DNA of 17,817 bases from Propionibacterium sp. (GTDB lineage: Bacteria; Actinomycetota; Actinomycetes; Propionibacteriales; Propionibacteriaceae), in contig JAAYAO010000340.1 of NCBI GenBank assembly GCA_012719335.1, positions 1 through 17,817 on the forward strand. The letters run 5' to 3'. Position 1 is the stretch's first letter. Each line of letters starts with the position of its first letter. A program made the position numbers and the translations under genes. Below, piece after piece: positions 1 to 7,279 of the stretch. The notes below the pieces were generated by a model. That model was not told the origin of the DNA. It did no database searches and saw only the letters and a program-made list of their open reading frames with translations.

Positions 1-1
1 C

Positions 2-112
2 CGGATCCACCGCGCCACCGCACCGGTGGGGCACCTCGACCTGTTGTTCGACCGCACCGTGCTCGCCGAACAGTGGGCCCCGCTGCTGCGGGCCGCGTAC
101 GCCGCCGGCTGA
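2..112 (+). CDS. C-terminal fragment of an unidentified protein
   Basis: An open frame enters from the left edge and ends at the TGA at 110-112, leaving 36 residues (starting RIHRATAPVGHLDLLF). The window edge cuts off the rest, so length and start are unknown. The codons are strongly GC at third positions, as in neighbouring genes, and the frame ends inside a hairpin shared with the convergent regulator gene, so it is probably a real gene end. I do not recognise the family. A GH-containing segment about 25 residues before the C-terminus would fit the catalytic-histidine region of an alpha/beta hydrolase, but that is only a guess. Confidence 0.5.
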   Translation, partial: RIHRATAPVGHLDLLFDRTVLAEQWAPLLRAAYAAG

Positions 113-125
113 CGGGCCTCAGCCG
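106..125. terminator. Hairpin formed by two convergent stop codons
   Basis: CGGCTGA (106-112), loop CGGGCC, TCAGCCG (119-125): a perfect 7-bp stem. The left arm contains the TGA of the left-edge gene and the right arm contains the TGA of the minus-strand regulator. No T-tract follows on either strand, so it is a weak or atypical bidirectional terminator, or a 3'-end stabiliser. Confidence 0.4.
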
Positions 126-472
126 ACTTCGGCCTCGTTGCTGGCCACGAAGGCCAGATAGACCTCCTCCAGCGAGGTGCGCTGGGCGGCGTTCAGCCGG
201 GTGTCGGCCCGGATCGCGGTCACCACCGCGGCATCGTCGTCGGGGGTGCTCACCCGGGCTTGGGCACGCAGCGCGTCCGCCGAGATCTGCAGGTTGGTGG
301 CCAGGGCTTCCAGGACCTGATCGGACGGGGCCCGCAGACCGCGCTCGATCTGCGACAGGTAGGGCCCGGAGATGCCGGCCATCCGGGCCAATTGGCGCAT
401 CGGAATCGAGGCGAGTTCGCGCTGTTTGCGCAACAACTCACCCAGCGTCGATCCCGCTTTCGTTTCGGCCAC
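119..472 (-). CDS. XRE-family helix-turn-helix regulator
   Basis: A 117-residue protein. Residues about 10-66 form a Cro/C1-type HTH domain: LGELLRKQRELASIPMRQLA, then MAGISGPYLSQIERG as the turn and recognition helix, then a helix-rich stretch with DQVLEALATNLQ. The C-terminal 50 residues are acidic and helical with no recognised sensor domain. It is probably a soluble DNA-binding transcription regulator; its target is unknown. It resembles the small XRE regulators common in actinobacteria. The start is GTG at 472, chosen because a TAAGGT box ends 6 nt upstream, as at several other genes here, and the HTH begins about 10 residues in. It is divergent from the beta-propeller gene, so it could control that pair (inference from position only). 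Confidence 0.88.
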   Translation of the reverse strand: MAETKAGSTLGELLRKQRELASIPMRQLARMAGISGPYLSQIERGLRAPSDQVLEALATNLQISADALRAQARVSTPDDDAAVVTAIRADTRLNAAQRTSLEEVYLAFVASNEAEVG

Positions 473-478
473 GGCCCA

Positions 479-484
479 ACCTTA
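479..484 (-). promoter_or_regulatory. Candidate -10 box for a leaderless HTH-regulator mRNA
   Basis: On the minus strand TAAGGT is followed by 6 nt (TGGGCC) and then the GTG start at 472. A TANNNT box at this distance puts the transcription start at or next to the start codon. The AAGG inside the box could also act as a weak ribosome binding site. No clear -35 is seen. Confidence 0.45.
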
Positions 485-566
485 CCCAGCCCGGGCCGGG
501 CACGGGTGCCCGTCCGGATCGGATGATCGGCCCGGGCGATTACCGCTGAGGGACTCTCCCGGCGGC

Positions 567-572
567 TAATGT
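567..572 (+). promoter_or_regulatory. Candidate -10 box upstream of the beta-propeller gene
   Basis: TAATGT, 5 nt before an in-frame GTG (578). Either the transcript is leaderless from that GTG, or it has a short leader carrying the GGAGA ribosome binding site at 608-612 used by the ATG at 617. No convincing -35 is visible. Confidence 0.4.
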
Positions 573-616
573 GCACTGTGCCGGAAATGTCGACCCCGCC
601 ACAGATCGGAGATGCC

Positions 617-2605
617 ATGGCGCCCGACCCGCCTCCCGGGGGCTACTCCGCCGGTGGAGTGCGTCCGACCTGGCAGCAGGAGCAGCCCGGGGTGGTCACC
701 CCCGAATGGGCCCGGGAACGCGCCCGGCACCGACCCGCCGAGCCCCCGCCCGCACCGCCCGGCTTGCCGCCGGCACCGCAACCGGCCGATCCGGCCCCGT
801 CGACCGAGCCCGAGCGGGCGAGCCGGCGCCGGTACGAACTGCCGGTGGTGCTGGTGCTGGTGTTGGGCATCCTCGCCGCGATGGCGGCCCTGACCATCCG
901 GGCCGGCAGCACCCCGGACGACTTTCCGCACAACGCCGCCACCGCCCTGTGGCCCACCGACGGGGCCGCCCGGGACATCACCTTCACCACCGGCAGCATC
1001 AGCGAACCCGGGGTGATCGATCACGCCCGGTTGCGCGGTTTCGAATCCCTCGCCGGGGTGCCCGCACCGTGGGCGCCGATGTTCCACCGCCCCGACGGTG
1101 ACCCGGCCACCGCACATTTCTGGCGCCAGACCAGTACCCGGTTCAACGAACTCGACCGGCGGATCCAGATGCGGCAGGCCACCACCGGCGGCACCATGCT
1201 CTACGGTCAGACCTGGGGCGACCGGGGCATCTCCTACGGGCCACCGATCCGCGAGGTGCCGCACGATGTGTCCGCCGGCGCGACCTGGGAATCGCACGGC
1301 GACGCCGCGCTGCGGATCGGTGGCCGTCAGGTCGAGCCGTACACCAACACCTCCTCGGCCGGTACCCCGTCCGATGCCGCCGAGGCCGAACGGGGCTGTT
1401 TGCTGATCACCTCCGAAACCCGCACCGAGCGGCTGCAACTCGATGAGGAATCGCTGTGGTGCCCCGGTGAGGGCATCGTGCGGCAGAGCGGCACCTGGAA
1501 CAGCCTGCGCTACGAGTTCACCCCGGCCGACCCCGCCCCGGTCAGCGACCAGGCCCGGGCCTCCGTCCCCCTGCCGGACGCCACCGCCGGTGATCCGGCC
1601 GGCTGGGAGACCGGCTGGATCGATGCCCCGATGGAGACCGACACCACCTTCGGCACCGAAGCCGCGGTGCTCATCCCGCTCGGTGCCCCGGTGGTCGGCG
1701 ATACCGGGTACGCCCATGTCGCCTCCCAGGTCAACGGCGACGTGCTCACGATCATGCCGTCGCTGGAGGACGGGCCCGACTACTCCGCCGGTACCGGGTT
1801 GCTGATCCACCGCGCCCACGCCGGCGGCCAGGTCACCTCGGTGGGCACCCACGGCCAAATGTTCACCGCCACCACCAGCGAACGCACTTTGACGATGTTC
1901 GGCGGCAACGGCGCCCGGCGCTGGACGGTCGAACTGTCCGAGGTGGCGATGGCCGCCCCGATCTCGCTGGGGCCCGACCGGGTCGCGGTCGCCACCCTGG
2001 ACGGCCGGGTGCGGATGCTGGACGCGGCCACCGGGCAGGAGATCTGGAACACCCGGGCGAGCCGACAGGGCATCGCCCAGCCGCTGGCCACCGACGGCAC
2101 CACCATCGGCGCCCTCGACGCCGACTCCACCCTGCTGTTGCTGGACGCCGCCACCGGCGAACTGCTCTCCGACGACACCGACTTCGGTCAGCCGGTGGCC
2201 GACCTGGTGCTCACCGAGGGGGTGGCGGTGCTGACGGCCGGCCAGGTGGCCGGTTTCGACGCCCGCACCGGTGACCGGCTCTGGGAATCGGTGCTGTCGG
2301 TGCCCGACCGGGTGGTCGCCGACGGCGACCGGGTGCTGGCCGGCACCCCGAACCGGATGCGCATCCTCGACGCGCAGACCGGGGCCACCATCACCGACCG
2401 GCCCATCGTGCCGACTGCGGTGCTCGCGATCGACGGGGGATTCCTGGTGCTGGCCGACGGTGAGGTGCAGTTGTGGGGCCCCGACGGGCAACAGCGGCAC
2501 ACCTGGTCGCTGGACGGCCTACCGGCCGACACCCTCGACGCGGGGGACGGTCGGGTCTGGGCGCTGGATTCGTCAACGATGACCGGATGGTGGGTGCAAC
2601 CATGA
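617..2605 (+). CDS. Membrane-anchored protein with PQQ-like beta-propeller
   Basis: A 662-residue protein if started at ATG 617, where GGAGA lies 4 nt upstream; in-frame GTG 578 and ATG 587 are alternatives. Residues 1-70 are a proline-rich cytoplasmic tail ending in RRR. Residues about 76-98 are one membrane helix (ELPVVLVLVLGILAAMAALT), so the rest should be outside the cell. Residues about 100-340 are an unrecognised domain with the only two cysteines, C261 and C282, a likely disulfide. Residues about 345-662 are beta-propeller repeats of PQQ/quinoprotein type, with blade motifs such as MLDAATGQEIW, LLDAATGEL, FDARTGDRLW and ILDAQTGA. No enzyme residues are evident, so binding or scaffolding is more likely than quinoprotein catalysis. 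Its TGA overlaps the ATG of the next gene, implying co-translation. Exact function unknown. Confidence 0.85.
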   Translation: MAPDPPPGGYSAGGVRPTWQQEQPGVVTPEWARERARHRPAEPPPAPPGLPPAPQPADPAPSTEPERASRRRYELPVVLVLVLGILAAMAALTIRAGSTPDDFPHNAATALWPTDGAARDITFTTGSISEPGVIDHARLRGFESLAGVPAPWAPMFHRPDGDPATAHFWRQTSTRFNELDRRIQMRQATTGGTMLYGQTWGDRGISYGPPIREVPHDVSAGATWESHGDAALRIGGRQVEPYTNTSSAGTPSDAAEAERGCLLITSETRTERLQLDEESLWCPGEGIVRQSGTWNSLRYEFTPADPAPVSDQARASVPLPDATAGDPAGWETGWIDAPMETDTTFGTEAAVLIPLGAPVVGDTGYAHVASQVNGDVLTIMPSLEDGPDYSAGTGLLIHRAHAGGQVTSVGTHGQMFTATTSERTLTMFGGNGARRWTVELSEVAMAAPISLGPDRVAVATLDGRVRMLDAATGQEIWNTRASRQGIAQPLATDGTTIGALDADSTLLLLDAATGELLSDDTDFGQPVADLVLTEGVAVLTAGQVAGFDARTGDRLWESVLSVPDRVVADGDRVLAGTPNRMRILDAQTGATITDRPIVPTAVLAIDGGFLVLADGEVQLWGPDGQQRHTWSLDGLPADTLDAGDGRVWALDSSTMTGWWVQP

Positions 2606-4557
2606 CCGACCCGTTCCGCCCGCTCGGCCAACCCGTCCCGGCCTACCAGCCCTATCAGCCGTACCAATACGGCGAGGTGCAGCACCCGCCACCGGAGCAA
2701 CAACCCCTCGACCCGGTACCGGCCCCCGAACCGCACGCCAACCCCTGGTCACCGTGGCGGATGCTGCGCTTCCTGGTGCGCCGGGTGATCGTCGACCCGG
2801 TGCGCGAGGGCAGCCTGCGCGACACCGGCTGGTCACCGGGCCTGCGCGCCATCGTGATCGTCGGCCTGGTGCTGTACCTGCTGTCGGTCGGGATGGCGGT
2901 GTTCGCCCAACCGATCCGCGACCGCACCGACACGGTGCTGCAGCTCGACGTCACCGTGCCGGTGATGGTGATGCCGGTGATGGTGACGATTCTGCTGTTC
3001 GCCCTCGCCTGCCTGTTCACCGCCAGCCTGCACATGGTCTGGTGGGTGCGGCTGGCCACCACGGTGCTGACCATCGCGGTGCTGGTGCAACCGGTCGACA
3101 CCACCGACGGATGGCAGTTCGGCGACATCATTCCGGTGATCGGTGCGGTGCTGCTGTGCGCCCTGGTCGCGGCCCGCTGGCGGGGACGATTCCGCTGGTG
3201 GGAGTTCGTGCTCGCCCTGCTGGTGATCGCCGGCTCGGTGATCGGCCCGATCCTGATCGCCTCGATCGACTCGATCCCGGCGATGCGGCCGCTGATCATG
3301 TACGCCGGGGTGCTGCAGATCTTCGGCTTCCTGTGGATCCTGGCCGTCCCGGTGGCCTTCCTGGCCGGGGCGGCGATGGCCGAACTCACCGCCTCGACCG
3401 TCACCTGGACGGTGACCACCGTGTGGCAGGGCCTGAACGTGTGGCGGCGCCGGGTGCTGCCCTTCGGGATGGCCCTGATCATCCTGCTGCTGGGCTACCT
3501 GCTCGGCCGCACCGTCTGGGGCATCGTCGACGGCGACCTGTCGTACGCCCCGGTCGTGCTGGCCGGCGGCATCGGCTACGCGGTGGTGCCGGTGGCGTTG
3601 TGTTGGCTGGTCACCTGGCGGGCCGACCGGGTGCCGTCGGGGGACAAGGCGATCCGTCCCGACCCCGACGACATTCCCGCGGCTTGGAGCAGTGCCGCCC
3701 CCGCCCTGGCCCTGTTGCTGGCGGTCGGGGTGCTCGGCGACAGCCTGGTCGGAATGATCCTGAACGCCTTCGGCATCAGCGGGCCGATCGAACGGGTGCT
3801 GGAATGGTCGTCCAGCCCACTCGGGTCGATGATCCGATCCCTCGGCACCGCCCTGATCGCGCTGGCCGCGGCGCTGTGGTTGAGCAGTCGCGGACGCCGG
3901 ATCACCCCGCTGGGCTTGGCCGCCTTCGCCGGTCTGTTGGCCACCGACGTGATCTTCTCCCGGGTGGGCCTGTCCTGGTCCTACGAGGGGGTGATCGCCG
4001 GTATCGCCCTGGTCGCGACGGTGATTCTGGGCTGGCTGCTGATCCGCCGCCAACTCACCGCCGAACGCGGTCTGGCGCTGTTCACCGTGTTGTTGCTGCT
4101 GGCCGCCTTCGAACACCGCGAGATCGTGTTCGAACCGTTCACCGCCCTGATCGGGCTGGCCGGGGTGGGCAGCGCGCTGCTGGTCGGTCTGATCTGGCGG
4201 TTGCTCACCGACAACGAGTTCGCCCGCGGTGACTCGGCCTGGTTCCCGCAATCGGGACGGGTGCTGGTGGCGATCGCGAACGCCACCTTCGGTGTCGCGG
4301 TACTGGCCCTGGACGCCCTGATGGGTGGGCACTGGATGGGTGACCTGACCCCCTTCGAGGGGTCGGGTGACCGGTACCTGGGCATCAGCATGTTCCTGGC
4401 CGTCGCCTACGCGGGCCTGACCCTGGCCCTGCGCGGCCGGGTGGTGAAGGGCCACGAGGACGACGCCGCCCCGCCGGCCGAACCGGTGGGGTACGAGGGC
4501 AACGTGTTCCCGACCACCCGCGGCGACGAACTGTGGCACTCCGGGTGGGAACGCTGA
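2602..4557 (+). CDS. Uncharacterised polytopic membrane protein (about 16 helices)
   Basis: A 651-residue protein starting at ATG 2602, inside an ATGA overlap with the preceding stop codon. Residues 1-45 are a Pro/Tyr/Gln-rich cytoplasmic tail (YQPYQPYQY), echoing the Pro-rich tail of its partner. A basic amphipathic stretch (WRMLRFLVRRVIVDPVREG) precedes about 16 hydrophobic segments between residues about 84 and 615, for example LRAIVIVGLVLYLLSVGMA, FVLALLVIAGSVIGPILIA, GMALIILLLGYLLG and LGISMFLAVAYAGLTLAL. The C-terminal ~35 residues are polar. I see no transporter signature, ATP-binding motif or glycosyltransferase motif and cannot assign a family. Coupling to the beta-propeller gene suggests the two form one envelope complex. 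It converges with SURF1 through a hairpin. Confidence 0.85.
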   Translation: MTDPFRPLGQPVPAYQPYQPYQYGEVQHPPPEQQPLDPVPAPEPHANPWSPWRMLRFLVRRVIVDPVREGSLRDTGWSPGLRAIVIVGLVLYLLSVGMAVFAQPIRDRTDTVLQLDVTVPVMVMPVMVTILLFALACLFTASLHMVWWVRLATTVLTIAVLVQPVDTTDGWQFGDIIPVIGAVLLCALVAARWRGRFRWWEFVLALLVIAGSVIGPILIASIDSIPAMRPLIMYAGVLQIFGFLWILAVPVAFLAGAAMAELTASTVTWTVTTVWQGLNVWRRRVLPFGMALIILLLGYLLGRTVWGIVDGDLSYAPVVLAGGIGYAVVPVALCWLVTWRADRVPSGDKAIRPDPDDIPAAWSSAAPALALLLAVGVLGDSLVGMILNAFGISGPIERVLEWSSSPLGSMIRSLGTALIALAAALWLSSRGRRITPLGLAAFAGLLATDVIFSRVGLSWSYEGVIAGIALVATVILGWLLIRRQLTAERGLALFTVLLLLAAFEHREIVFEPFTALIGLAGVGSALLVGLIWRLLTDNEFARGDSAWFPQSGRVLVAIANATFGVAVLALDALMGGHWMGDLTPFEGSGDRYLGISMFLAVAYAGLTLALRGRVVKGHEDDAAPPAEPVGYEGNVFPTTRGDELWHSGWER

Positions 4558-4572
4558 GCCACCCGGCTCAGC
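4553..4572. terminator. Bidirectional stop-codon hairpin
   Basis: GCTGAGCC (4553-4560), loop ACCC, GGCTCAGC (4565-4572): a perfect 8-bp stem with a tetraloop. It contains the TGA of the membrane-protein gene in one arm and the TGA of SURF1 (minus strand) in the other. There is no T-tract. It probably ends or stabilises both converging transcripts. Confidence 0.5.
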
Positions 4573-5374
4573 CGGTGGTGACCCCGGTGTCGTCGTCGAC
4601 GGTGCTGGTGGCGTCCTCGTCGTCCTCGCCGTCGGGGTCGTCCTCGTCCGGGTCGGTCTGTTTCTTCTTGCCCAGCAGGTCGCTGCGGATGAAGATCACC
4701 AGACCGACCAGGGCGATGCCGCAGAACAGGAACCACTGCACCGCGTACCAGAAGTGCGGCCCGTCGGACAGCTCCGGCAACGGCACCGGCTCCAGCACCT
4801 CGTCCTGGGCCGGATCCGACTCGACCAGGGTGATGTACCCGTCCAGGGTGTCCTCACCGAGGGCCCGGGAGATCTCCGGGGCGCTGATCAGCCGCACCCG
4901 GCCCTGCTCATCGGGCAGGGTGGCACGTTCGGGGCCGCGTTCGTTGCGGCGGATGTGGCCGACCACGGTCACCTCACCGGCCGGGGCCGGCGGTACCTCG
5001 GCCGCGGTCATCTCCCGGGAGGCCCGGGGCCAGAACCCGCGGTCGACCAGCAGCAGGTCACCCTCGGTGGTGCGCAGCGGGGTGACGATCTCGATGCCGG
5101 GCTGGCCGTAGTTGCGGTACCGCACCACGAACTGCTGGGCCTCGTAGCGGCCGGTGGCCTCCACCCGCTGCCACTGATCCTCCTCGGCGACCGGGCCGCC
5201 GAGCACCTCGGCATAGGGCCGGACCGGGGCCTCCTCGGCGGCGATCACCCGGGCATTGTTCGCCCGGCGTTCTTCCAGCCGGTCGAGTTGCCAATTGCCG
5301 AGGATCACGAAGGTGGTGCCCAGTACGGCGACGAACACCAACAGGGCGAGCCACTTCTTCCACAGACGACGCAC
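4568..5374 (-). CDS. SURF1 family cytochrome c oxidase assembly protein
   Basis: A 268-residue protein. SURF1 proteins help assemble the haem-copper subunit of cytochrome c oxidase in the membrane. Two helices flank an external domain: residues about 8-26 and about 211-230. The family hallmarks are present: GNWQLDR just after helix 1 (26-32), the LVDRGFWPR segment (109-117), and GPHFWYAVQWFLF leading into helix 2 (205-217). An acidic tail follows (241-268, rich in Asp, Glu and Thr); such tails are variable in the family. The start is GTG 5374, giving the usual short basic N-terminus before helix 1, with TAAGGT 6 nt upstream. It lies 23 nt after the DUF6457 gene on the same strand, so it may be read from its own promoter, from that gene's transcript, or both. 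No oxidase subunit genes are in the window. Confidence 0.93.
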   Translation of the reverse strand: MRRLWKKWLALLVFVAVLGTTFVILGNWQLDRLEERRANNARVIAAEEAPVRPYAEVLGGPVAEEDQWQRVEATGRYEAQQFVVRYRNYGQPGIEIVTPLRTTEGDLLLVDRGFWPRASREMTAAEVPPAPAGEVTVVGHIRRNERGPERATLPDEQGRVRLISAPEISRALGEDTLDGYITLVESDPAQDEVLEPVPLPELSDGPHFWYAVQWFLFCGIALVGLVIFIRSDLLGKKKQTDPDEDDPDGEDDEDATSTVDDDTGVTTG

Positions 5375-5380
5375 CCGTCC

Positions 5381-5386
5381 ACCTTA
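5381..5386 (-). promoter_or_regulatory. Candidate -10 box for leaderless SURF1 transcript
   Basis: TAAGGT on the minus strand, then 6 nt (GGACGG), then GTG 5374. This is the same hexamer and spacing as in front of the HTH regulator gene at 472. It lies between the DUF6457 stop codon and SURF1. AAGG could alternatively serve as a ribosome binding site. Confidence 0.45.
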
Positions 5387-5397
5387 CGTGCTGCGGA

Positions 5398-5688
5398 TCA
5401 GCCGATCTCCCCGGTGTCATCGGCGTCGGTGGATTCGTCGTCGGCATGGCCCAGGGCCAGGGCGGTCGCCTTCGCGGCCACCGCACCCAACGAGGCGCCG
5501 CGGCCGACCGCGATACCCAACAGGTAGGTGGTGATCGGGGTGGCCGGACGGATCACCTGGTGGGCGACATCGCGGGCCAGGTCCAACAGGATGTGCATCG
5601 AGTCCTCGTCCAACTCGACGTCGGACAGGCCGATTTCGGCAGTCAACTCCTGGATCCACTCCGAGAGGCGCTTGGTCTCCTCGGTCAC
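5398..5688 (-). CDS. DUF6457 domain protein
   Basis: A 96-residue soluble helical protein. It has an acidic N-terminal half (RLSEWIQELTAEIGLSDVEL), then LLDLARDVAHQVIRPATPIT followed by TYLLGIAVGRG, the signature of the small actinobacterial domain now called DUF6457. That domain also occurs fused to the C-terminus of MobA-type molybdopterin guanylyltransferases, which suggests a molybdenum cofactor link; this is family knowledge recalled without a search. The start is GTG 5688, because GGGAGGAG lies 7 nt upstream. The longer frame to 5733 would have no ribosome binding site. The gene is divergent from moaA across 133 bp, which supports the cofactor link. The last ~20 residues are acidic and probably disordered. 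Confidence 0.8.
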   Translation of the reverse strand: MTEETKRLSEWIQELTAEIGLSDVELDEDSMHILLDLARDVAHQVIRPATPITTYLLGIAVGRGASLGAVAAKATALALGHADDESTDADDTGEIG

Positions 5689-5695
5689 GCGATCG

Positions 5696-5703
5696 CTCCT
5701 CCC
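5696..5703 (-). promoter_or_regulatory. Strong ribosome binding site that sets the DUF6457 start
   Basis: Minus-strand GGGAGGAG, 7 nt before GTG 5688. It fixes the shorter start over the in-frame upstream ATG at 5733. Confidence 0.75.
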
Positions 5704-5808
5704 ATGGCTCGCCGGCTGAACTGCGTCGATCATGTCACGCAGCTCCCGGCCGGACGCGGGCGGGTCCCCGGGGGAGGGGCTGACCGGAAGTTACACATCC
5801 GGGACACC

Positions 5809-5814
5809 TAGACT
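5809..5814 (+). promoter_or_regulatory. Candidate -10 box for leaderless moaA transcript
   Basis: TAGACT followed by 7 nt and then GTG 5822. There is no purine-rich ribosome binding site in the 20 nt before that GTG, so a leaderless mRNA is likely. A CTGACC at 5780-5785 is too far upstream (23 nt) to be a standard -35. Confidence 0.5.
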
Positions 5815-5821
5815 CGACCGG

Positions 5822-6877
5822 GTGTATCAGGACAGTCAGGCCCGCGCCGGCGTCACCGGACAACCGGAGGTGACGTCGCCCATCCGGGTGCTCGCCGACC
5901 GGCACGGCCGGATCGCCACCGACCTGCGGGTCTCCCTCACCGACCGGTGCAATCTGCGCTGCTCCTACTGTATGCCGGCCGAGGGCCTGCCGTGGATGCC
6001 CCACGACGAGGTGCTCAGCAATGATGAACTGCTGCGGCTGCTGCGGGTGGGGGTGCGCGACCTGGGCATCACCACCATCCGGCTGACCGGTGGCGAACCG
6101 CTGCTGCGTCCCGACCTGACCACGCTGATCGCCCGGATCGCCGAACTCAACCCGCGACCCCAGATCGCGATGACCACCAACGGCATCGGGCTGGCCGCGA
6201 GGGCCGGGGAGCTGGCCGAGGCCGGGCTGAACCGGATCAACATCTCGCTGGACACCCTGAACCCCGACACCTTCACCACCCTCACCCGCCGCCGCCGGTT
6301 GCCCGACGTGCTGGCCGGGATCGACGCGGCCCTGGCCGCCGGCCTGACGCCGGTGAAGGTGAACTCGGTGCTGCTGCGCGGGGTCAACGACCACGAGGCC
6401 CCCGATCTGGTGGCCTGGGCGATCCGCACCGGGGTGCAGTTGCGGTTCATCGAACAGATGCCGTTGGACCCGCAGAAGGGCTGGTCGCGGGATCGGATGG
6501 TGACCGCCGACGAGATCCGCGAACGGGTCGCCGCGGTGCATCCGTTGGTCGCCGACCCGGCCGATGCGGCCCGACGGGGGAGTGCCCCGGCCGAGTTGTA
6601 CCGGGTGGACGGGCACCCGATCGGCATCATCGCCTCGGTCACCCGTCCGTTCTGCGGTGACTGCGACCGGGTGCGGTTGACCTCCGACGGACAGGTGCGC
6701 AATTGCCTGTTCGCCCGGGAGGAATCCGATCTGCGGGCCACGCTGCGCGGCGGGGCGAGCGATCGGCAGATCGCCGATCAGTGGGTGGCGGCGATGCTCA
6801 CCAAACGTCCCGGGCACGGGATCGACGACCCGACCTTCCTGCAGCCCGACCGGCCGATGTCGGCGATCGGCGGCTGA
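5822..6877 (+). CDS. moaA: GTP 3',8-cyclase MoaA (molybdenum cofactor synthesis)
   Basis: A 351-residue radical-SAM enzyme that converts GTP to 3',8-cyclo-7,8-dihydro-GTP, the first step of molybdopterin synthesis. The N-terminal radical-SAM cluster ligands are C43, C47 and C50 in DRCNLRCSYCMP. The SAM-binding TGGEPLLRPDL follows. The C-terminal second 4Fe-4S cluster ligands are C278, C281 and C295 (FCGDCDRVRL, then RNCLF), with the expected CX2CX13C spacing. The protein ends in the conserved Gly-Gly needed for activity. The start is GTG 5822, placed by the -10-like TAGACT and by family length; the frame is open to ATG 5732, but that would add 30 non-conserved residues. No other moa genes are in the window. 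It is divergent from the DUF6457 gene and converges with the DUF3099 gene. Confidence 0.96.
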   Translation: MYQDSQARAGVTGQPEVTSPIRVLADRHGRIATDLRVSLTDRCNLRCSYCMPAEGLPWMPHDEVLSNDELLRLLRVGVRDLGITTIRLTGGEPLLRPDLTTLIARIAELNPRPQIAMTTNGIGLAARAGELAEAGLNRINISLDTLNPDTFTTLTRRRRLPDVLAGIDAALAAGLTPVKVNSVLLRGVNDHEAPDLVAWAIRTGVQLRFIEQMPLDPQKGWSRDRMVTADEIRERVAAVHPLVADPADAARRGSAPAELYRVDGHPIGIIASVTRPFCGDCDRVRLTSDGQVRNCLFAREESDLRATLRGGASDRQIADQWVAAMLTKRPGHGIDDPTFLQPDRPMSAIGG

Positions 6878-6903
6878 ACCGCCTCAGCGGGCCGCAGGCT
6901 CAG
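6874..6903. terminator. Imperfect bidirectional hairpin between moaA and the DUF3099 gene
   Basis: CTGA(acc)GCCT at 6874-6884 pairs with AGGCTCAG at 6896-6903, an 8-bp stem with a 3-nt bulge and an 11-nt GC-rich loop. Both stop codons (TGA 6875-6877; minus-strand TGA 6902-6900) are in the stem. An alternative pairing is GCTGA (6873-6877) with TCAGC (6884-6888). No T-tract. Confidence 0.35.
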
Positions 6904-7226
6904 TCGTGGTCGACGACTTCACCGGGCACCACATGGTCGGAATGGTGGGCCGGCAGGGCCTTCAGCACCGGCTCGTCCGGAACCGGCTGCGGGGTTCGGA
7001 TGTCGACATTGTTGGCGATCAACACCGCCAGCGCCGGCAGGAAGGCCGCCCCGGCCAACAACACCCAACGCCACACCCCGGGCACGAAGAACATGCTCAC
7101 GATGCAGATCACCCGAAACATCATCAACAGCAGATAATTGCGCTGCCGACGGGCCAGATCCTCCGAACGCGGCGCGCGGGCACCGGTGATCACGGTGCTC
7201 GTCGGTCGACGGGTCGAAGTGGCCAT
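6900..7226 (-). CDS. DUF3099 family small membrane protein
   Basis: A 108-residue protein with a basic N-terminus (RRPTSTVITGARAPRSEDLA), a typical DUF3099 opening, then two adjacent helices: about 31-48 (YLLLMMFRVICIVSMFFV) and about 51-72 (WRWVLLAGAAFLPALAVLIA). A polar, His/Asp-rich cytoplasmic tail ends in VVDHD. DUF3099 proteins are small actinobacterial membrane proteins of unknown function. The start is ATG 7226, with TATCGT 6 nt upstream; upstream extension of the frame to 7274 would run into the fabG promoter. It is divergent from fabG, with 53 bp between the two starts. Confidence 0.82.
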   Translation of the reverse strand: MATSTRRPTSTVITGARAPRSEDLARRQRNYLLLMMFRVICIVSMFFVPGVWRWVLLAGAAFLPALAVLIANNVDIRTPQPVPDEPVLKALPAHHSDHVVPGEVVDHD

Positions 7227-7232
7227 GGGGCC

Positions 7233-7238
7233 ACGATA
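7233..7238 (-). promoter_or_regulatory. Candidate -10 box for leaderless DUF3099 transcript
   Basis: Minus-strand TATCGT, then 6 nt (GGCCCC), then ATG 7226. No ribosome binding site lies between them. Confidence 0.5.
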
Positions 7239-7265
7239 CGCCTCCGTCCCCCGTGGTGGGTGCGG

Positions 7266-7271
7266 TAGCCT
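7266..7271 (+). promoter_or_regulatory. Candidate -10 box for the fabG operon
   Basis: TAGCCT, 8 nt before GTG 7280, with no ribosome binding site in between; a leaderless start is likely. This promoter would drive fabG, fabI and the genes behind them. Confidence 0.45.
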
Positions 7272-7279
7272 CACAGACT

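Noticed and set aside
566..4539. Long minus-strand frames opposite the membrane pair
   Set aside because: Low-complexity Gly/His/Gln/Arg composition without domains; the plus-strand frames have clear helices and propeller repeats.
5689..5733. 15-residue N-terminal extension of the DUF6457 protein to ATG 5733
   Set aside because: No ribosome binding site precedes 5733, while GGGAGGAG sits 7 nt before GTG 5688 and the conserved region begins just after it.
5732..5821. 30-residue extension of MoaA to ATG 5732
   Set aside because: It would cover the promoter-like TAGACT and the divergent DUF6457 upstream region, and adds sequence absent from MoaA proteins.
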